The position numbers and the translations under genes were made by a program. Below, in pieces: positions 40,047-48,994 of a stretch of 49,064 nucleotides of DNA. The notes beneath the pieces were generated by a model. The model made no database searches. It had not been told where the DNA came from and was given only the letters and a program-made list of their open reading frames with translations. The DNA is from an uncultured Collinsella sp. (lineage in GTDB: Bacteria > Actinomycetota > Coriobacteriia > Coriobacteriales > Coriobacteriaceae): positions 1-49,064 of the forward strand of contig CAAEDE010000079.1 of assembly GCA_900754525.1 (NCBI GenBank), given 5' to 3'. Each line of letters begins with the position of its first letter. Positions within the stretch are counted from its first letter, which is position 1.

Positions 40047-41608
40047 TGGCTAAACAGATCAAACCGCTTCCAATATTACAGGGCAAGACCGCTTTTGCGA
40101 TAAACCTTATCTCGCAAGTGTCTGTTATTATTGCTCAGATGGTCATCAGCTTGTTTTTGACCCCGATTGTTCTGGAGAAAATGGGGGCAGAAGCCTATGG
40201 CTTTGTTGGTCTTGTTAACAACTTTGTAAGCTATGTGGCTGTAATTACTACTGCCTTAAATTCGCTCGCAGGTCGCTATATCACGATTGCGCACCATAGC
40301 GGGGACCAAGAGGGTGCGGAGTCCTACTACTCCTCCGTGTTTTTTGCAAACTGTGTAATGGCCGTCGCCGTGTTGGCTGGATCCGTTCTTCTTGCGGCAA
40401 ATATCGAATCAGTCGTGTCGGTTTCGCCTGGGCTAGTTGAAGATCTCCAGCTTATGATTTTGCTGGCATTTTTCAATTGCGCGCTTAGTCTTGTTGTTGT
40501 TGTTTTCGGAATTGCCGCATTTATCAAGAACCAGCTATACCTCAACTCCATTGCCCAACTTGTGTCCTCCGTCATAAGGGCGATATTGCTGTGCGTTCTT
40601 TTTTTGACTGTAGTTCCACATATGTGGTATTACAGCGCAGCTGCAGTTGTCGCATCGGTCGCATTCCTCGCATTGCAGATTTGGACTACGAGACGTATTG
40701 CTCCAGAATACCGGGTGAAAGCGACCTGTTTTTCAATTCATAGAGTACTCGAAATTCTCAAAAGTGGCTTATGGGTCAGCATCGAGTCAATAAACAAGCT
40801 TTTGCTTACCGGTCTTGATTTGTGGATTTCGAATCTCTTTGTTGGTGCCTACCAGATGGGGATTTTATCAGTTGCTAAGACGATCCCCAATGCTTTGTTA
40901 TCCGTTTCAAATAGTCTTTCCAGCCTTTTCTATCCCAAATGCGCCGAGCTTTATGCCAAAAAGAAAACTGACGAGCTTGTTAAACAGTTTGGCTTTGCAA
41001 TGAGATTCACCGCTGCGGTCATGATTGTGCCGCTCGCGGGCTTTGTTGCATATGGTCTTCATTTTTACGAACTATGGCTTCCCGGGCGAGACGTATCGGA
41101 GCTCCTTCTGATTCAGAGACTATCTGTTCTGACTGTTGTCTCGTTACTCGCGAGCGCGCTCGTTGAGCCTCTTTACTATGCCAATACCCTTACTAATAAG
41201 ATAAAGGGATCAGTTCTTATTACTTTAGGCTTCAGCTTACTTGTCGTCGCAATTGAATTGTCCCTTCTGTTTTTTACAGAGCTTGAAGGCCTCTTTGTAA
41301 TCGCTTCTGTCAGCTCCGTTCTCATGACGTTTAGACATTGTTTTATACAGCCCGTTTATGCTGCTCATGTGTTAGGTCTGCGTGGATCGAGTTTCTATAA
41401 ACCACTTGGTAAAGAAGTTGTGGGGCTTTTCGTCGTTCTCGCAACATTTGCAATTCTTTCGAAAGCGTTGCCGTTTTCTTCGTGGGCGTGCTTTCTGATT
41501 TCTTGTCTTATTTCTGCAGCAATCGGTTATACGGAGCTATCCCTCCTTCTACTCGATGGGGAAGAGCGACGTAAGGCTTTTGGAATGTTATTGGTTAGGA
41601 GGCGTTAG
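40043..41608 (+). CDS. wzx: Wzx-type polysaccharide flippase
   Basis: A 521-residue MOP-superfamily membrane protein with 12-14 hydrophobic helices, which would flip lipid-linked repeat units across the membrane. The N-terminus has INLISQVSVIIAQMVISLFL, then TPIVLEKMGAEAYGFVGLVN, typical of this family. GGAGG sits 9 bases before GTG 40043; ATG 40046 is the next codon and also possible. It overlaps the end of the pyruvyl transferase gene. Confidence 0.88.
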   Translation: MMAKQIKPLPILQGKTAFAINLISQVSVIIAQMVISLFLTPIVLEKMGAEAYGFVGLVNNFVSYVAVITTALNSLAGRYITIAHHSGDQEGAESYYSSVFFANCVMAVAVLAGSVLLAANIESVVSVSPGLVEDLQLMILLAFFNCALSLVVVVFGIAAFIKNQLYLNSIAQLVSSVIRAILLCVLFLTVVPHMWYYSAAAVVASVAFLALQIWTTRRIAPEYRVKATCFSIHRVLEILKSGLWVSIESINKLLLTGLDLWISNLFVGAYQMGILSVAKTIPNALLSVSNSLSSLFYPKCAELYAKKKTDELVKQFGFAMRFTAAVMIVPLAGFVAYGLHFYELWLPGRDVSELLLIQRLSVLTVVSLLASALVEPLYYANTLTNKIKGSVLITLGFSLLVVAIELSLLFFTELEGLFVIASVSSVLMTFRHCFIQPVYAAHVLGLRGSSFYKPLGKEVVGLFVVLATFAILSKALPFSSWACFLISCLISAAIGYTELSLLLLDGEERRKAFGMLLVRRR

Positions 41609-41609
41609 G

Positions 41610-42677
41610 TTGCAAGACGAACTTCCATCGAACTCTTTCGACATGCTGTTCGCAAAAGCTCGTTATGCTGTGGCACTTCAGGACTCTGATTCGAAAAGCC
41701 TTGAGTTGTCCGCTTCTGGTGGCGCTTTTGCTTTGTTTGCCCGCTCTGTTCTTCGTGTTGGTGGTGCCGTATTTGGAGCTTCCCTTCTCGACAACGGCAC
41801 TGTCCGTCATATTTGCATAAAGCGGATTGATGACTTGTGTAAACTCCAAGGATCTAAATACGTTAAGAGCAACGTTGCAGATACATATGAAGAGTGTGCC
41901 CATCTTCTTTGCAAGAACACCGTAGTGCTATATTCCGGTACGCCATGCCAGATAGCGGGACTTCGAAAATATCTTGAAAAATCAGTTCCGAAGGAAGTCG
42001 TTGCAAACAACTTGCTGTGCGTCGATCTTATCTGTCACGGAACACCAAAGCAGGAGTTTTTTTCTGCATATCTTGAATGGCTCGCCACGAAGAATAAAGC
42101 CGATGACGGCATCCATGGCTATGCTTTTAGAAGCAAAAAGATGGGGTGGGGACTAAATTATTATTACTACTTCTATCGTCGAGGTAGAAAACACGAGGTG
42201 CTGGGGCCCGCCCGTGATGACCCATATTTCGCAGCTTTTACGAAAGGGGTCATCTATCGGAGGTGTTGTTACAAGTGTCCCTTTGCAAGACTCGAACGTG
42301 TTGGAGACATCACGATAGGAGATTATTGGGGCATCGATTCCGTTCATCCCGGCTTTTCTGACGGACGAGGCGTTTCCGCGGACCTAATAAACACTAGTAA
42401 TGGCGAGCGTTTCTTTAATGAGTGCTGTGCCGATGAATGTAAGTGGATTAAATCAACCGTTGAAAGCGTTGCTGCAAATAACTCAAATCTCGTCAAGCCA
42501 GCCTCTCGTTCTGCTGATGACGAGAGGCTGGCCGATGAGGTCGAAAGAGCGATTTCTGCTGGTGACCACAAGCTGGCATTCGAAAAGCTGCTGGCACCAA
42601 AGCTTAGTTTGATGGCAAGAATTAGGCGAATGCTTCCCTGGAAGCTTGTTCGTATGGTTTACGGACATGGACGGTAA
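41610..42677 (+). CDS. FrhB-domain protein lacking the N-terminal ferredoxin motif
   Basis: A 355-residue member of the coenzyme F420 hydrogenase/dehydrogenase beta-subunit family often found in polysaccharide clusters beside pyruvyl transferases. Family motifs include SASGGAFALFARSVL, LYSGTPCQIAGLRKYL, VDLICHGTP, CCYKCPFARLERVGDITIGD and the GVSADLINT region. Most relatives begin with a CxxCxxC ferredoxin-like section; here none is present, and upstream codons lie within wzx. The start is taken as TTG 41610, one base after the wzx stop, because GGAGG lies 7 bases before it. Its role is unknown; a redox reaction on a sugar or a pyruvyl group is a guess. Confidence 0.8.
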   Translation: MQDELPSNSFDMLFAKARYAVALQDSDSKSLELSASGGAFALFARSVLRVGGAVFGASLLDNGTVRHICIKRIDDLCKLQGSKYVKSNVADTYEECAHLLCKNTVVLYSGTPCQIAGLRKYLEKSVPKEVVANNLLCVDLICHGTPKQEFFSAYLEWLATKNKADDGIHGYAFRSKKMGWGLNYYYYFYRRGRKHEVLGPARDDPYFAAFTKGVIYRRCCYKCPFARLERVGDITIGDYWGIDSVHPGFSDGRGVSADLINTSNGERFFNECCADECKWIKSTVESVAANNSNLVKPASRSADDERLADEVERAISAGDHKLAFEKLLAPKLSLMARIRRMLPWKLVRMVYGHGR

Positions 42678-42805
42678 CTGCTTTTCGTTTAGACACTTGT
42701 AGTGCAAAGCTCACTCACACGGCAAACCCTCAGTGGAAATATCGACAGACAGCTCATTCGTTACAGTCCTTAACAATTTTAATCAAAGGCGAAAGGTGTT
42801 TATTC

Positions 42806-43867
42806 ATGTATTACATCAACGAGAGGTTAGTTAACCTACACCGCATTTTTGACCAGAACAAGCGCGAGGGTTACCTCAGACTTGATCTGAACGAGAACCC
42901 CGAGGGGCTATCTCAAGAGTTCATCGACGGGGTTCTTTCGGGGGTGACGCCCGAAATGGTGGCCCAGTACCCGGAGACTCTTGAGTTTACCGAATTCCTC
43001 GCTGGAAGACTTGGTACGGACATCGAGCATCTGTCGCTTGTTAACGGGTCTTCCGAAGGAATTCGCAACATCATTGAGGCCTTCACTGCGCCTAACGGCG
43101 AGATCGTTTGTGTATCGCCTTCTTATGCAATGTTCGAGGTCTACTCGAAGATGTATGGACGTAATTTTGTGCCGGTTCCTTATAGGGATGACCTAACCAT
43201 CACGGTGGATGATGTGATTTCTAAGATTAGTAATGACACACAGCTGCTTATTCTTGTTAATCCGAATAACCCCATGGGCAATGCCTGGAGCGAGACTGAG
43301 ATGTCACGCTTTTTCGAGGAAGCGGAACGACGTCAAATTACCGTTCTTGTCGACGAGGCATATCATTATTTCTGCCCCGAGACTTCCATTAAATATGCCC
43401 TTACCCATGAACATGTATTTGTAACTCGTACTTTCTCAAAGCTTTTCTCGCTTGCTGGAGCTCGTTTAGGCTATGTAGCAGGATGGCCTAAGGGAGTTGC
43501 CCTCGTTCAGAAGCTGAATACTCCCCACAATGTAAATATGTTCGCTATGCTCTTTGCAAAGAAAATCATGGAAACCGAAGGCATGCTCGATTCCATGATC
43601 GAGAATCAGCTAGTTGGCAAACAGTGGCTCGTTGAGCAACTTGACCGTAATGGCTATGAATATCGAAGCAGTGAAGGCAATTTCATGTTCATTAAGCCGT
43701 TTAGCGATGCGTCTGAAATCGTTCGCCGCATGAAGGCCGAGAAAGGCATCCTCATTAAGGAGTATGACGGTATTGGCGCTTTTGGCAGCTGTCTGAGGGT
43801 TACCACTGGTCCTAAGCGTTCGATGGAGCGATTCATGGAAGCGCTGATTGAGTTGGACAAGGCCTAA
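42806..43867 (+). CDS. HisC-like PLP-dependent aminotransferase or decarboxylase
   Basis: A 353-residue fold-type I PLP enzyme. Visible are LDLNENPEGLS, YPETLEFTEFLAGRLG, VNGSSEGIRNIIEAF, NPNNPMGNA (N155 region), LVDEAYHYF (D183), TRTFSKLFSLAGARLGY (Schiff-base K212, phosphate-binding R220) and SCLRVTTG. It resembles histidinol-phosphate aminotransferase and CobD-type threonine-phosphate decarboxylase, but no his or cob genes are nearby. GAAAGG precedes the ATG by 9 bases. It ends 2 bases before the cytidylyltransferase fusion, so a joint pathway making an amino-alcohol phosphate for CDP activation is likely but unproven. Confidence 0.85.
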   Translation: MYYINERLVNLHRIFDQNKREGYLRLDLNENPEGLSQEFIDGVLSGVTPEMVAQYPETLEFTEFLAGRLGTDIEHLSLVNGSSEGIRNIIEAFTAPNGEIVCVSPSYAMFEVYSKMYGRNFVPVPYRDDLTITVDDVISKISNDTQLLILVNPNNPMGNAWSETEMSRFFEEAERRQITVLVDEAYHYFCPETSIKYALTHEHVFVTRTFSKLFSLAGARLGYVAGWPKGVALVQKLNTPHNVNMFAMLFAKKIMETEGMLDSMIENQLVGKQWLVEQLDRNGYEYRSSEGNFMFIKPFSDASEIVRRMKAEKGILIKEYDGIGAFGSCLRVTTGPKRSMERFMEALIELDKA

Positions 43868-43869
43868 GC

Positions 43870-45249
43870 ATGACTAAGGTCATTACCTACGGAACCTACG
43901 ACCATCTTCATCGCGGGCATGTCCGCCTGTTGGAGCGCGCCAAGGCCTTAGGCGACTATCTAATCGTTGGCGTTACGTCGGATGACTTTGACAAACAACG
44001 CGGCAAGATTAACGTTCAACAATCGCTTGAAGAGCGCATTGCAGCAGTGCGTTCAACCGGGCTTGCGAACAAGATTGTCGTCGAAGAATACGAAGGCCAG
44101 AAAATCGACGACATCAAGCGCTATGGAGTTGATATCTTTACTGTGGGATCGGATTGGGAGGGCCAATTCGACTATCTGAATGAGTACTGCAAGGTTGTGT
44201 ACCTCGAGCGCACCAGTGGTGTCTCTTCTACGGAAATCCGAAGTTCGGTTAAACTTCGCTGCGGTTTAGTTGGATATACGGACTATATGAATCGCGTTTT
44301 TGCTGAGTGCGGTTTGGTTAATGGTCTCGAGGTTGCCGGCATTTGCGTTGAAGATCGCAGCTTGCTAGATGAGGGCCCACTCGGAGCTGAGCTTGTAACG
44401 GATGAATACGATAAGTTGCTGGATGCAGTCGATATTGTATATATTCACTCGCATCCTGATCGACATTTTGATCAGGTGAAGCGAGCCCTAAATGCCGACA
44501 AGCATGTGATGTGCGAAGCGCCTATCGCAAAGAGCGCTAAGGAATGCAGCGAGCTTTTCGCATTAGCCGACGAGCGAGGCCTTGTACTGATGGACTCACT
44601 GCGCACGGCATACTCAACCGCCTACGCACGCATGCTATTGTTGGTTACCGGCGGACGTATTGGCGAGGTCGTTTCGGTCGACGCCACTATAACCAATCTT
44701 AAGACCAATCGCGCTCCCTTTGATACGCGTCGCGACACTGCTTGGAGCAGCATGACGGCATGGGGTCCGACGGCCTTATTGCCAATCTTCCAGATACTAG
44801 GTACTAAACCTAACTCGGTACGCATTTCGTCCTTGTGCGAGAAAAACGACAAGACGTTTGATGAGTTCTCGAGGCTTGACGTTGAGTTTCCAAACGCCGT
44901 GGCAACAGCAAAGGTTGGCTCAGGCGCTAAGTCTGAAGGCAGTCTAGTTGTATCGGGCACAAAGGGCTACATATATGTTCCTGCGCCCTGGTGGAAGACT
45001 GATTATTTCGAAATCCGTTACGAGGACCCAGCCGATAACAGACGTTATTTCTATCAGCTAGACGGGGAAGGCATTCGCTTTGAATGGGTTTCTTTCCTAA
45101 GAATGATCGCCGATGTTGAGAAGGGCACCACAGGTGAAGAGGCACTTCGCCGCGAAGGCGGCATTGATCGCGATATCACCAAAGCCACCTGTGAAGTTAT
45201 AGGCGCATTCGAACGCGGCGAGAGCGTAAAGTATCTAGAAGTTGCATAG
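43870..45249 (+). CDS. Fused TagD-like cytidylyltransferase / Gfo-Idh-MocA oxidoreductase
   Basis: A 459-residue two-domain protein. Residues 1-126 match glycerol-3-phosphate cytidylyltransferase: VITYGTYDHLHRGHVRLLER (HxGH at 14-17) and RTSGVSSTEIRSS (114-126). This half would activate a phosphorylated alcohol with CTP. Residues 129-459 look like an NAD(P)-dependent Gfo/Idh/MocA oxidoreductase: CGLVGYTDYMNRVFAECGLV, DAVDIVYIHSHPDRHFDQV and HVMCEAPIAKSAKECSELF. The usual EKP lysine is alanine here (CEAP, 215-218), and the GxGxxG loop is degenerate. It is the last gene of the cluster, followed by a terminator. With LicD and the PLP enzyme it may make and attach a CDP-linked alcohol. Confidence 0.85.
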   Translation: MTKVITYGTYDHLHRGHVRLLERAKALGDYLIVGVTSDDFDKQRGKINVQQSLEERIAAVRSTGLANKIVVEEYEGQKIDDIKRYGVDIFTVGSDWEGQFDYLNEYCKVVYLERTSGVSSTEIRSSVKLRCGLVGYTDYMNRVFAECGLVNGLEVAGICVEDRSLLDEGPLGAELVTDEYDKLLDAVDIVYIHSHPDRHFDQVKRALNADKHVMCEAPIAKSAKECSELFALADERGLVLMDSLRTAYSTAYARMLLLVTGGRIGEVVSVDATITNLKTNRAPFDTRRDTAWSSMTAWGPTALLPIFQILGTKPNSVRISSLCEKNDKTFDEFSRLDVEFPNAVATAKVGSGAKSEGSLVVSGTKGYIYVPAPWWKTDYFEIRYEDPADNRRYFYQLDGEGIRFEWVSFLRMIADVEKGTTGEEALRREGGIDRDITKATCEVIGAFERGESVKYLEVA

Positions 45250-45390
45250 TAGCTTTCGCCTTTAGTTATTTTTTACTGATTAAAATAATCCAGAGCACAA
45301 TGACATTCGTTGGCATTTTCCATAATGTCATGCGATGGCAGATAGTGTCGATGACCTGAACCTAATTCAAGATGCTTCAGTTGTCATCCA

Positions 45391-45430
45391 GTAGGGGTGT
45401 CTCGGCAAAAGCTGAGGCACCCCTACCTCT
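45391..45430 (+). terminator. Terminator of the polysaccharide operon
   Basis: GTAGGGGTG (45391-45399) pairs with CACCCCTAC (45418-45426), and TCTCGGC continues to pair with GCTGAGG around an AAAA loop. The tail CTCTATTG is short. It lies about 140 bases past the last cluster gene. Confidence 0.65.
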
Positions 45431-45916
45431 ATTGAAAGATCTCTTCCTATCATTCTATGCTCTATGATATTTCCGATTTATCATCGCCTAGTCATCAACT
45501 GGGAAAGCGGTCATTTCCCCCTTCTAGAAGGTATCCCATAGTTCGCCGCAAGCGCTGCATAACTCATGCCATAGTGAAAGGACTGATTCGACAGCGATAG
45601 TTCACGAGTAACTGCACTGTTTTTAACGTAACTAAAAATCTGAATTTCCTTATATCAAAGAGCAAAATCTATTGGCAGGTCCATCAGTTTTCAGCAGTGT
45701 CGATTACAACATGCAGGTCGGACATAAATGCGGCAACTCATTCTACACTCGCGCAGTCCACTGTCTGGAGCTAGCACATAGGCCTTAAGTAATTAAGGCT
45801 GCGATGAATTGGGCTCTCGAGGCTTCTACCAAGGGGAATTTTCTAACTAAAAGTGATTTGTAGGGCAATATTCATGATACAGCCTGTTGGAATTCAAGTT
45901 TATGGTAGGGGAAACA
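45431..45916. other. 486-base AT-rich gap
   Basis: No open reading frame with a ribosome site, no RNA gene and no clear repeat was seen. Base composition is lower in GC than the housekeeping part. It marks the boundary between the polysaccharide cluster and the accessory NTPase region, and may hold the promoter of the following gene, but I could not place one. Confidence 0.4.
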
Positions 45917-46558
45917 ATGGACCTAACAAATCTACCTGAGTACATCTCAGCGATTGTGGCAATCATCGCATTGTTCATTTCTTGCTACCAAGCTCGTCTC
46001 AGTAATAAACAGTCCCTATTTAATCGACGTTTAAATATATGGATAACCGTCGATAAACTCATGAGTGTTTACGTAAAAAACGCGAAGGACTTGGAACATG
46101 ATGACGAGCCGCAAATGGCTATCGGCCAACTATTTGAATGGCTGACTAACACCACGTACCTGCAATCAATCTCAGCCTCAATTAATAAGGTGTTAGATAC
46201 TGATCTTCAGCTCAAACTGCATTTAAAGCTTGATGAAATGAGATCGCTCGCCATGGAGGCGAGGTTTTGCTACAAAGTAAAGAGTGGAGAGGCAATTGCC
46301 GAATTCATAGAAGCTTATCAATCCCTTTTGTTTTCAATGTATCAGTATCAGATTCTATTTAATAAGATGCTCCAGAATGCAAGGGAATATCAATGGACGC
46401 TTGAACAGGCTTCTGAAAAGTTACATGAGCCCGATCAACGGCAAGATCTCTTTGAAAGAGAAAGCACTCTTACCGCATCATACAAGACTCTATGCCAGTT
46501 AAACAAGAGAGGTGCAATTCAGCGCCAAATACAACTAGCAGGTCCTGTATGGCACTGA
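45917..46558 (+). CDS. Single-pass membrane protein of unknown function
   Basis: A 213-residue protein I do not recognise. The N-terminus has one membrane segment at about residues 10-25 (ISAIVAIIALFISCY), followed by a mostly helical cytoplasmic part with charged residues (QARLSNKQSLFNRRLNIW). This layout, a short N-terminal anchor then a helical soluble domain, is common among accessory and defence-associated small membrane proteins. AGGGGA precedes ATG 45917; in-frame ATG 45902 is an alternative. It lies 351 bases before the P-loop NTPase gene in the same direction, in AT-rich DNA. Functional linkage to that gene is inferred from position only. Confidence 0.7.
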   Translation: MDLTNLPEYISAIVAIIALFISCYQARLSNKQSLFNRRLNIWITVDKLMSVYVKNAKDLEHDDEPQMAIGQLFEWLTNTTYLQSISASINKVLDTDLQLKLHLKLDEMRSLAMEARFCYKVKSGEAIAEFIEAYQSLLFSMYQYQILFNKMLQNAREYQWTLEQASEKLHEPDQRQDLFERESTLTASYKTLCQLNKRGAIQRQIQLAGPVWH

Positions 46559-46909
46559 GAGAATTGACGGTTTACGTGATGACTGGTAACGGCACTCAGT
46601 TTCTACTGAGATTCTAAACAAGCCATGTCCTGATGCAGTTCTAATTCAAGAAGTACTTATTGAAAAGCGCTTAAACGCAATAAGGGAGGGGTATATGAGC
46701 AATTACTGATTTGCCCCTTTCCGATAAAACCAATTTGTTACTTATTAAGTCTTATAGGTCGGTCCCGTCCATCTTTACTAGACCACAAGCTGATACCATA
46801 TTTCTATTCAAGTCGGCAATTAGCGCTCCCGACTTGATTCCATCGTCTTAATACCATTTACCCAAATGTATTAAGCAATGCGGATTTATATCGGAAGGTT
46901 GGTTGCGCC
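46559..46909. other. Gap between the membrane protein and the NTPase gene
   Basis: 351 bases with no credible gene. It has two small hairpins, CTCAGT/ACTGAG (46595-46610) and CAAGTCGG/CCGACTTG (46809-46836). GGGAGGGG is followed by a 4-codon reading frame MSNY (46695-46709), probably chance or a remnant. GGAAGG at about 46892 may serve the TTG start of the NTPase. Confidence 0.4.
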
Positions 46910-48994
46910 TTGAGCATTTTTAGTAGATTCCGGCTTGCTTCCAAGGAGGGTATTTGCCAGGAAAATCAACTTAGACCAATGACTCCAAAGTATGTTTCTA
47001 GTCAACATAGTCGTTACGTTGGCCGGCTTACCGATGCTCTATATAAGCAAAATTGCAAAAATGTAGCTCTCTCAGGATCTTACGGAAGTGGCAAGAGCAG
47101 CATTTTGGAACAATTTGCCAAAGAAGCGAAGGTAGAAGGTCATAATATTGCAAAAGTTAGTTTGGCAAATTTTTGTACCGGCCCGAACAGCGATCGGTCA
47201 GATTCCAAACCTTCAACAACAGCATTACTTGAACGCGAAATCTTAGGCCAGCTTCTTTATCAAGGGGACCCTTCGAAAGCAAGTAAGTCGTCTTTCAATC
47301 AAGTTCATAACATCCCCCTATATCGTCAGATTCCGAAAATCCTATCCCTATCGTTAATAATATATACAGCCATTATCATCGCGGTGCTTCTTCCAGGCGC
47401 CATAAAGGGAGATGCCGAACGCTGGTTCAATGCTCTAGCAAGCATGAATGATGATTACTTGCATCATTGTTTATTGATACTCATCGCCATAGCTGCCGTT
47501 ACGTTTTTCCTGACTACGATTATTTCTGCATGTCTACTTTCGTCTATAAACAGTCTGCACCTAAAATCAATCACGGCATCTGGCTTGAACCTATCGCTCG
47601 ATAAGGAAGCCGGCGACTCTTCATACTTCAATAAATATAGGGACGAGCTTATTTATCTCTTCGAAATTAACAGGTACGACACCGTAATTTTCGAAGATAT
47701 AGATCGCTTTGACGATCTGGGCATTTTTGACGAACTGCGGAAACTCAATGACCTTTTAAACTTAGCTCCTGGCATTGTTGGCAAAAAAGGCAATAAGGTT
47801 GTTAGATTTGTATATGCTATAAAGGACAGCATATTTACCTTTAGCAATGAGTCCAAAGGAGCTTCAAAAGAAGTTCTTGGCTCCGGTCGTGTCAAGTTTT
47901 TCGACATGGTCATTTCTGTAGTGCCGTTTATTTCAAAGTTTAATGCCAATGAAATGGCCGCCAAGGTTTTCGCTTCGGAGCTAAAGGATGCCGGTCAGAC
48001 AGACGAAGGTACGCGCTATTCTGATTTACTTCTTCTGGCCGCTCCATATATTGCAGATATGCGCTTGATGGTCAGCATCCGTAATGACTATCTGGTCATG
48101 ACTCAAGAAATGGGGTCCCCCTCGTTCGGTAACCCCTCTGCATTGGGGTTGACCTGTACAGGCATTTTGGCAATTGCCATTTATAAAAATCTATATCCTC
48201 TTGAGTATGAGGATCTTCGAATCGGCAAGGGCAAGTTAAATGAGCTCTACGACATACATCAAAAAGGGATTAATCGATTGCTTCCGCAGCTTTCAACTGC
48301 GAAAAAATTACTCCAGTGTTGTATAGAATGTGGTGGTTCACTGGATGATGTTGCTGAGACTCTAGGCAACGAGCTAAAAGGGGCGTTTGATAAACGCGTA
48401 AGCTCAATAGAACGATTAACAATAGGAACTGATTCGTTTCACACGCGCAGAGATTACTCGAACAATATTTTTGAAACCGAATTCTGGGAGGAGTTCTTCT
48501 CGCTTGACTCCGATGACTTTCTCTATGTCGGCCAACGCCACGAAACTGGTGGCCAAGGTATTAAGCTAACAAAAAGAGAATTCCTTGACATATTTGAAGT
48601 TGAGATATCAGATATCGGAATGCGTGATCTAGTGAGCAGCGGTTTCACTGATAGATCGCTTGCTGACATGGATTCAAAAATCGAACGACTACGTACTGCT
48701 GATTTTTACATTCAGCAAGATTTGCTTTGCCCAATCAATACCAATGGAGGGGGAGAGCGCCTTGAATCGTTTGCCGAAATCGTTAAGCAAATAATAGGTG
48801 ACGAACTTGTTTGTGAACTGATTCTAGAAGGTTACTTAAGAAAAGACTTCGACCTTTACATATCAAAATATCCTAACGACGCGAAGCCGCGCGTTGTTAA
48901 CTTTGTCTATCACTGCTATCAGCGCGGTGTTCAGGACCTTGATTATTTCTTAGATGATGACGATTGCAGTGCAGTTTTAAAAAGGCTCTGTTAG
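46910..48994 (+). CDS. YobI/KAP-like P-loop NTPase with membrane insertion, truncated
   Basis: An AAA/STAND-type ATPase: Walker A ALSGSYGSGKSSILEQF (GSYGSGKSS at 56-64) and Walker B YDTVIFEDIDRFDDLGIFDE (259-267). Two membrane helices (about 144-163 and 186-210) are inserted between these motifs, as in KAP and YobI-type NTPases. Related KAP proteins include PifA, which excludes phage T7. The 694-residue product ends AVLKRLC, and its last three codons and stop lie in the 82-bp terminal repeat. YobI of B. subtilis is about 1,200 residues, so roughly the C-terminal 500 are probably missing. The start TTG 46910 is uncertain; ATG at codon 24 is an alternative. The gene is AT-rich and probably acquired. 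Confidence 0.75.
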   Translation: MSIFSRFRLASKEGICQENQLRPMTPKYVSSQHSRYVGRLTDALYKQNCKNVALSGSYGSGKSSILEQFAKEAKVEGHNIAKVSLANFCTGPNSDRSDSKPSTTALLEREILGQLLYQGDPSKASKSSFNQVHNIPLYRQIPKILSLSLIIYTAIIIAVLLPGAIKGDAERWFNALASMNDDYLHHCLLILIAIAAVTFFLTTIISACLLSSINSLHLKSITASGLNLSLDKEAGDSSYFNKYRDELIYLFEINRYDTVIFEDIDRFDDLGIFDELRKLNDLLNLAPGIVGKKGNKVVRFVYAIKDSIFTFSNESKGASKEVLGSGRVKFFDMVISVVPFISKFNANEMAAKVFASELKDAGQTDEGTRYSDLLLLAAPYIADMRLMVSIRNDYLVMTQEMGSPSFGNPSALGLTCTGILAIAIYKNLYPLEYEDLRIGKGKLNELYDIHQKGINRLLPQLSTAKKLLQCCIECGGSLDDVAETLGNELKGAFDKRVSSIERLTIGTDSFHTRRDYSNNIFETEFWEEFFSLDSDDFLYVGQRHETGGQGIKLTKREFLDIFEVEISDIGMRDLVSSGFTDRSLADMDSKIERLRTADFYIQQDLLCPINTNGGGERLESFAEIVKQIIGDELVCELILEGYLRKDFDLYISKYPNDAKPRVVNFVYHCYQRGVQDLDYFLDDDDCSAVLKRLC

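Noticed and set aside
42678..42805. Possible gene or element between the FrhB-like and HisC-like genes
   Set aside because: Only 128 bases, with no frame, hairpin or repeat that stands out apart from the ribosome site of the next gene.
33558..45249. Phosphonate decoration pathway with LicD
   Set aside because: No PepM or phosphonopyruvate decarboxylase gene is present in the cluster.
46695..46709. Four-codon frame MSNY behind a strong GGGAGGGG
   Set aside because: Too short to call a gene; there is no evidence that it is translated or acts as a leader peptide.
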